The position numbers and the translations under genes were made by a program. A model generated the notes under the pieces. The model made no database searches and was not told where the DNA came from. It worked only from the letters and a program-made list of their open reading frames with translations. A stretch of 64,000 nucleotides of DNA, taken from Calothrix sp. MO_167.B12 (GTDB taxonomy: Bacteria; Cyanobacteriota; Cyanobacteriia; Cyanobacteriales; Nostocaceae). The stretch covers positions 1-64,000 of the forward strand of contig JASJCJ010000009.1 in NCBI GenBank assembly GCA_030066045.1. Direction: 5' to 3'. Each line of letters starts with the position of its first letter. The stretch's first letter is position 1. Of the stretch, positions 61,238-64,000 are shown in pieces.

Positions 61238-61240
61238 ATT

Positions 61241-61999
61241 TTAACCACAATTATTTCTTTTATTTTGTTTAGCCAATTCACGCAGACTTGAAAATTCTTT
61301 TTTGCTTAAACATACTCCTGAACACCCTTTAGTTCCACAAACTTTCTGGCAAGCTGAAAGTGATTTATATAATCCTGGTGTTCCAAATTCTGATGCAAGA
61401 ACACAAGCACCATTCAAGCAATCATGAGGAATTCCTGAGCATGAAACTGAAATTACAGGTTCAGAATCATATTCTTGATTAAAAACTTCATTTCCATTGC
61501 TAAATATTTTTAATCTATATTTAGTGGTTTGAATTTTTGAAACTAATTGAGGATAAGCATTTTCAGTGCTATTTCCATGCAAATCAATTATTGGATTTCC
61601 ATTTGGATAATAATGACTAGTATTTGATGAATTTGGAGGACTTTGAGCAGCACCATTTACATACTGAAAAGGTTTGTAAGTTTGACCTCCATCAAAACTT
61701 ACTTTAGCCCTTAAATTATTTATTGAAAAATTACAACTTCCAGAAAAACCAGAACCAGGTTGTCCTGAATATGCCCATTCATCAACAGCCCATTCTGGAA
61801 TAGTATCTACAGATTCTTTATAAATAACAGAGTAAACTGTTACGCATCCTCCAGCCGCACCAATTCCATTAAAAGTATAATTCCATTCATTTTGAACAAT
61901 TAATTCAGAAGAAATTGGAGCGTCCCAACTTCCAACTGAATTTTCATTGATAGAAACTTCCCCAGTTTCACCTGAGTAACAATAGTTGCTAGTAGTCAT
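61241..61999 (-). CDS. Cys-rich 252 aa protein of unknown function
   Basis: Begins MTTSNYCYSGETGEVSINEN, the same MTTS start as the 788 aa protein. It is rich in Gly, Ser, Asn and aromatic residues with a beta-type pattern (FNGIGAAGGCVTVYSVIYKE, KVSFDGGQTYKPFQYVNGAA). The C-terminal ~65 residues have about ten cysteines (CSGIPHDCLNGACVLASEF, CQKVCGTKGCSGVCLSKKEF). No signal peptide. Its ATG overlaps the stop of the upstream gene by 11 nt (61989-61999). A surface, appendage or virion role is conceivable from composition only. Confidence 0.72.
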   Translation of the reverse strand: MTTSNYCYSGETGEVSINENSVGSWDAPISSELIVQNEWNYTFNGIGAAGGCVTVYSVIYKESVDTIPEWAVDEWAYSGQPGSGFSGSCNFSINNLRAKVSFDGGQTYKPFQYVNGAAQSPPNSSNTSHYYPNGNPIIDLHGNSTENAYPQLVSKIQTTKYRLKIFSNGNEVFNQEYDSEPVISVSCSGIPHDCLNGACVLASEFGTPGLYKSLSACQKVCGTKGCSGVCLSKKEFSSLRELAKQNKRNNCG

Positions 62000-62345
62000 T
62001 AGGATCTATCTCTGTTAAAGGTGCTAACTTAGCAAAATATATTGTCATAGAATCTAGTCGATATCTAACATTGTTTTCTCCTCGATTTATAAAATCAGGT
62101 AAATCTGTTTCAAAATAAATAGACTTATCTAAGTCTGCATCAAAAGCTGTTTCTGTTAAAGCAGTTTTGGCTTTAATAACAATACTCGCAAGTAATTGTT
62201 CTGCATTTGCTCCAGATGGATTGCTTAATCCTACTTCTGTAAATACTGAATCAGGTATAAATAATCCGCTAGAAGGTGCAGCAGCACTAGCTTCTAGTCG
62301 TTGAGTACCTGCTCCAAACACTTCATTAATTGTAAATTCCGCCAT
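61989..62345 (-). CDS. small structural-type protein, paralogue A (118 aa)
   Basis: It shares with the upstream 109 aa protein the start MAE(F/P)T..EVFGA, a central pattern (L...G.......N.AE.L......KA.T.L) and a C-terminal DPNDY/NPDSY. Two short hydrophobic strands and acidic stretches are present; no signal or membrane helix. The overlap with the next gene implies translational coupling. The family is unrecognised; duplicated small beta-type proteins are common as virion or tail subunits, which is only an analogy. Confidence 0.72.
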   Translation of the reverse strand: MAEFTINEVFGAGTQRLEASAAAPSSGLFIPDSVFTEVGLSNPSGANAEQLLASIVIKAKTALTETAFDADLDKSIYFETDLPDFINRGENNVRYRLDSMTIYFAKLAPLTEIDPNDY

Positions 62346-62360
62346 GTCTTTGTTTTCTTT

Positions 62361-62432
62361 GAGAGTGTGTGTAAAAATTACTATTAATAATTACTAATAG
62401 TAATTATTAATAGTAAAAAATATATAAGCTCT
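62361..62432. repeat. ~72 bp AT-rich palindromic direct repeat, copy 2
   Basis: It lies between the two paralogous genes. It starts GAGAGTGTGTGTAAAAATTA and ends AAAATATATAAGCTCT; nearly all of the core equals 58552-58623. It abuts the stop codon of the 109 aa gene. Confidence 0.85.
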
Positions 62433-62760
62433 AGTAAGAGTCTGGATTGATAATTACACCTTGTGATTCCACTTCCAGAGAAACACTTTGATTAATCTGG
62501 TTGTAAGTAACACCATTTCTAACATTGGTAAAACTTTGTGGATTACCAATAGTTACTTGAATATCTGGGTCAGCAGATTGATTAGTTGTATTGAGTTTAG
62601 TTCGAGCTAATTTAAACATTGCTACAAATAAACTTTCAGCAGTGTTATCAACGGAAGCAGTTAAACCAGTAGTAGCTAAATCAGTTTTAGAAATTGTTAA
62701 AGTGTTTACATCTTGAACAGCGTTTGCTCCAAAAACTTCAACTAAAGTTGGTTCAGCCAT
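62431..62760 (-). CDS. small structural-type protein, paralogue B (109 aa)
   Basis: Start ATG 62760, chosen because GAGG lies ~7 nt upstream and because the paralogue starts equivalently (MAEPTLVEVFGA); a frame from 62799 would cross the operator-like palindrome. Sequence features: ESLFVAMFKLARTKLNTTNQ, SFTNVRNGVTYNQINQSVSL, and the ending VIINPDSY. It is paralogue of the gene at 61989. It leads the leftward gene cluster, divergent from the 272 aa gene. Function unknown. Confidence 0.75.
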   Translation of the reverse strand: MAEPTLVEVFGANAVQDVNTLTISKTDLATTGLTASVDNTAESLFVAMFKLARTKLNTTNQSADPDIQVTIGNPQSFTNVRNGVTYNQINQSVSLEVESQGVIINPDSY

Positions 62761-62778
62761 TATTTTTACCTCAAGTTT

Positions 62779-62798
62779 TGTACAATAAATATTGTACA
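62779..62798. promoter_or_regulatory. palindromic operator candidate in a divergent promoter
   Basis: Arms TGTACAAT and ATTGTACA with a 4-nt AAAT spacer occupy the middle of the 58-nt gap between the divergent starts at 62760 and 62819. The size and dyad are typical of repressor sites; a regulator gene was not identified in the window. Confidence 0.65.
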
Positions 62799-62818
62799 CG
62801 TTATTTGATTAAAAAAAA

Positions 62819-63637
62819 ATGACTAATGCAAATGAAGTTGAAGCCTTTCAGAGTTTTTGTAGAAAATTTATTAATAAAAAAATTAAAGAGCATTTTTCAG
62901 ATATAGGTTTAGCTGAAAATGAATTATATAATTCAGCATCTGGTAGATTAGCGGCAAGAAATATTTGCTTGCATAAAGATAATGACCCAATAGGTTTAAC
63001 AGTTGCAAGAATGATTGCATTTTATTTAATTATGAATGAAAAAGATGAAGTAAATTATGAACCTGAAATAAAAGGTAGTTCAAGACTTAGAGCTTATAAA
63101 CCAATAATTACTTTATTCTTTATACAGAAAGCAACAGATGTTGAACCTGGTTACAAACGTGTTGAAGGAAAAATTTCATTTAGGTTAATGAATGAAAGTA
63201 CAGAAAGTTTAACTAACACTAAATTAATTCAATATGCAAGAAAAATTAAAAATATATTCACAAAAGGTGAAGGTTATAGATGGAGAAAAGGCAGAACAAT
63301 GTTTACTTATGCGGATTGGGAGAAAGGATATCAATTACAATTATTATGCAGAGATGAATCTACAGCTAAAGATTTAATTGCAAAAATTTTAGATATTCAA
63401 TCTGATAGCCCTGATTGGAAACATTTATATACTAATCAAAATAATAGACCTGATGAAGCTTATCCGAAAATTCCTAAAAAAGTTAAAATTCTAGGAAAAC
63501 AAGTCAGGCAAGGTAGGCATAGACCTGTCTCAGACGTGTATTTTCGAGAAGCTTCAATAAAAATTGAAGGTTTACAGAATAAGATAGTACTCTACAACAG
63601 GTTGAACAACCAACCTAAAGCAGTTTTGAGAGATTAG
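62819..63637 (+). CDS. 272 aa element-borne protein of unknown function
   Basis: Soluble, basic (many Lys/Arg, e.g. KAFRKFINKK-like FCRKFINKKIKEHFSDIGLA). Features: RLAARNICLHKDNDPIGLTV, KPIITLFFIQKATDVEPGYK, YRWRKGRTMFTYADWEKGYQ, and a C-terminal KVKILGKQVRQGRHRPVSDV. No family recognised; basic surface and conserved aromatics hint at nucleic-acid contact, but this is a guess. It starts directly after an A-run with no clear ribosome site and is divergent from the small-protein cluster. A weak TTAGACG/CGTCTGA hairpin follows the stop. Confidence 0.7.
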   Translation: MTNANEVEAFQSFCRKFINKKIKEHFSDIGLAENELYNSASGRLAARNICLHKDNDPIGLTVARMIAFYLIMNEKDEVNYEPEIKGSSRLRAYKPIITLFFIQKATDVEPGYKRVEGKISFRLMNESTESLTNTKLIQYARKIKNIFTKGEGYRWRKGRTMFTYADWEKGYQLQLLCRDESTAKDLIAKILDIQSDSPDWKHLYTNQNNRPDEAYPKIPKKVKILGKQVRQGRHRPVSDVYFREASIKIEGLQNKIVLYNRLNNQPKAVLRD

Positions 63638-63736
63638 ACGTTAAAAAAATTCGTCTGAAGGGTTAAACCTTTACGTTCAAAAAAACCAATAAAAATCTAT
63701 GTTATCTTAAACTTGCAAGTTTTGGATAAATTTATC

Positions 63737-64000
63737 ATGGGAAGAACCAGAAGTAGTTATGAATTACAAGAACTTCTTGATAAGGCTAAAAGAAGAGAAG
63801 CGGAGCTAGAAAAGAGAAGAATAGAAAAAATTAGGAATCCTCAGCCTACTCCTGCTACAGCTACACTTTTTTATCGTGATTTATTACAACCTAACAAAAA
63901 TTTGTTTTATCAAGTTGAAGTTAGGGAAAGAGCATTGCAAGCTTTTGTTAGTGGTTCGCTAACTGCTGGAAGAGATAAAGCAGGATTACTTGCTGATGCT
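63737..64000 (+). CDS. partial gene at the window edge, unknown
   Basis: ATG 63737 opens a frame with no stop through the window end (88 codons). It begins MGRTRSSYELQELLDKAKRR and EAELEKRRIEKIRNPQPTPA, continuing FYRDLLQPNKNLFYQVEVRE. The start is basic and helical. It is in the same orientation as, and ~100 nt after, the 272 aa gene, and belongs to the same element. Confidence 0.6.
   Translation, partial: MGRTRSSYELQELLDKAKRREAELEKRRIEKIRNPQPTPATATLFYRDLLQPNKNLFYQVEVRERALQAFVSGSLTAGRDKAGLLADA

Overview
The window looks like chromosomal DNA of a filamentous, probably Nostocales-type cyanobacterium. The evidence is the many GCGATCGC (HIP1) octamers, abundant short tandem heptamer and octamer arrays, many palindromic mini-transposons, and cyanobacterial gene types: a FurC/PerR-like regulator, a Ycf23-type DUF561 protein, several Uma2 proteins, EACC1-caspase pairs, and TatC and YebC of cyanobacterial type. 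No rRNA operon, intact tRNA or CRISPR array was seen.

Layout. 0.6-8.1 kb: NACHT NTPase with pentapeptide repeats, Fur regulator, HAD phosphatase, aromatic amino acid permease, ExoD. 9.0-16.0 kb: two EACC1-caspase cassettes whose caspases carry different C-terminal modules (TPR in one, a periplasmic-binding receptor domain in the other), with a CPBP protease between them. 16.6-19.1 kb: two tandem Uma2 genes and a DUF990 ABC permease. 19.4-28.6 kb: RTX protein with near-identical internal modules, GT39-like glycosyltransferase, PrlF-YhaV toxin-antitoxin pair, penicillin-binding protein 1C. 29.2-33.7 kb: dynamin-like GTPase, Uma2, solitary DNA methyltransferase. 34.3-38.9 kb: secreted DUF4360 protein, PIN relic, ABC-ATPase/TOPRIM pair of defence-like architecture, FetB-like permease. 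39.1-52.6 kb: mostly housekeeping genes (DegT aminotransferase, class I LysRS, DUF561, TatC, PgeF/YfiH, a lipoprotein, sugar-binding protein, YebC), with a cluster of gene fragments at 40.8-41.4 kb. 52.7-56.6 kb: transketolase pseudogene split by a mini-transposon, VapC-type toxin with an unfamiliar partner, GIY-YIG protein, two coiled-coil proteins.

At about 56.94 kb the 3' end of a tRNA gene, followed at once by a tyrosine recombinase, marks the left end of an integrated element that runs past the window edge. Its interior is AT-rich and I saw no HIP1 site in it. It carries an unfamiliar leftward cluster: two paralogous ~110-120 aa proteins, a Cys-rich 252 aa protein and a 788 aa Ala-rich coiled-coil protein. 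These are punctuated by a ~72 bp AT-rich direct repeat and face a divergent gene across a small palindromic operator.

Much of the intergenic space is mini-transposon. One family (GGCRTTGC termini) shows perfect 8-bp target duplications at five sites, including one copy nested inside another that itself sits inside a third element. Other families have CTAG-type, GTAG-type and CCTCTCCTTATTAAGG-type ends. Several gene relics can be reconstructed by removing these insertions on paper.
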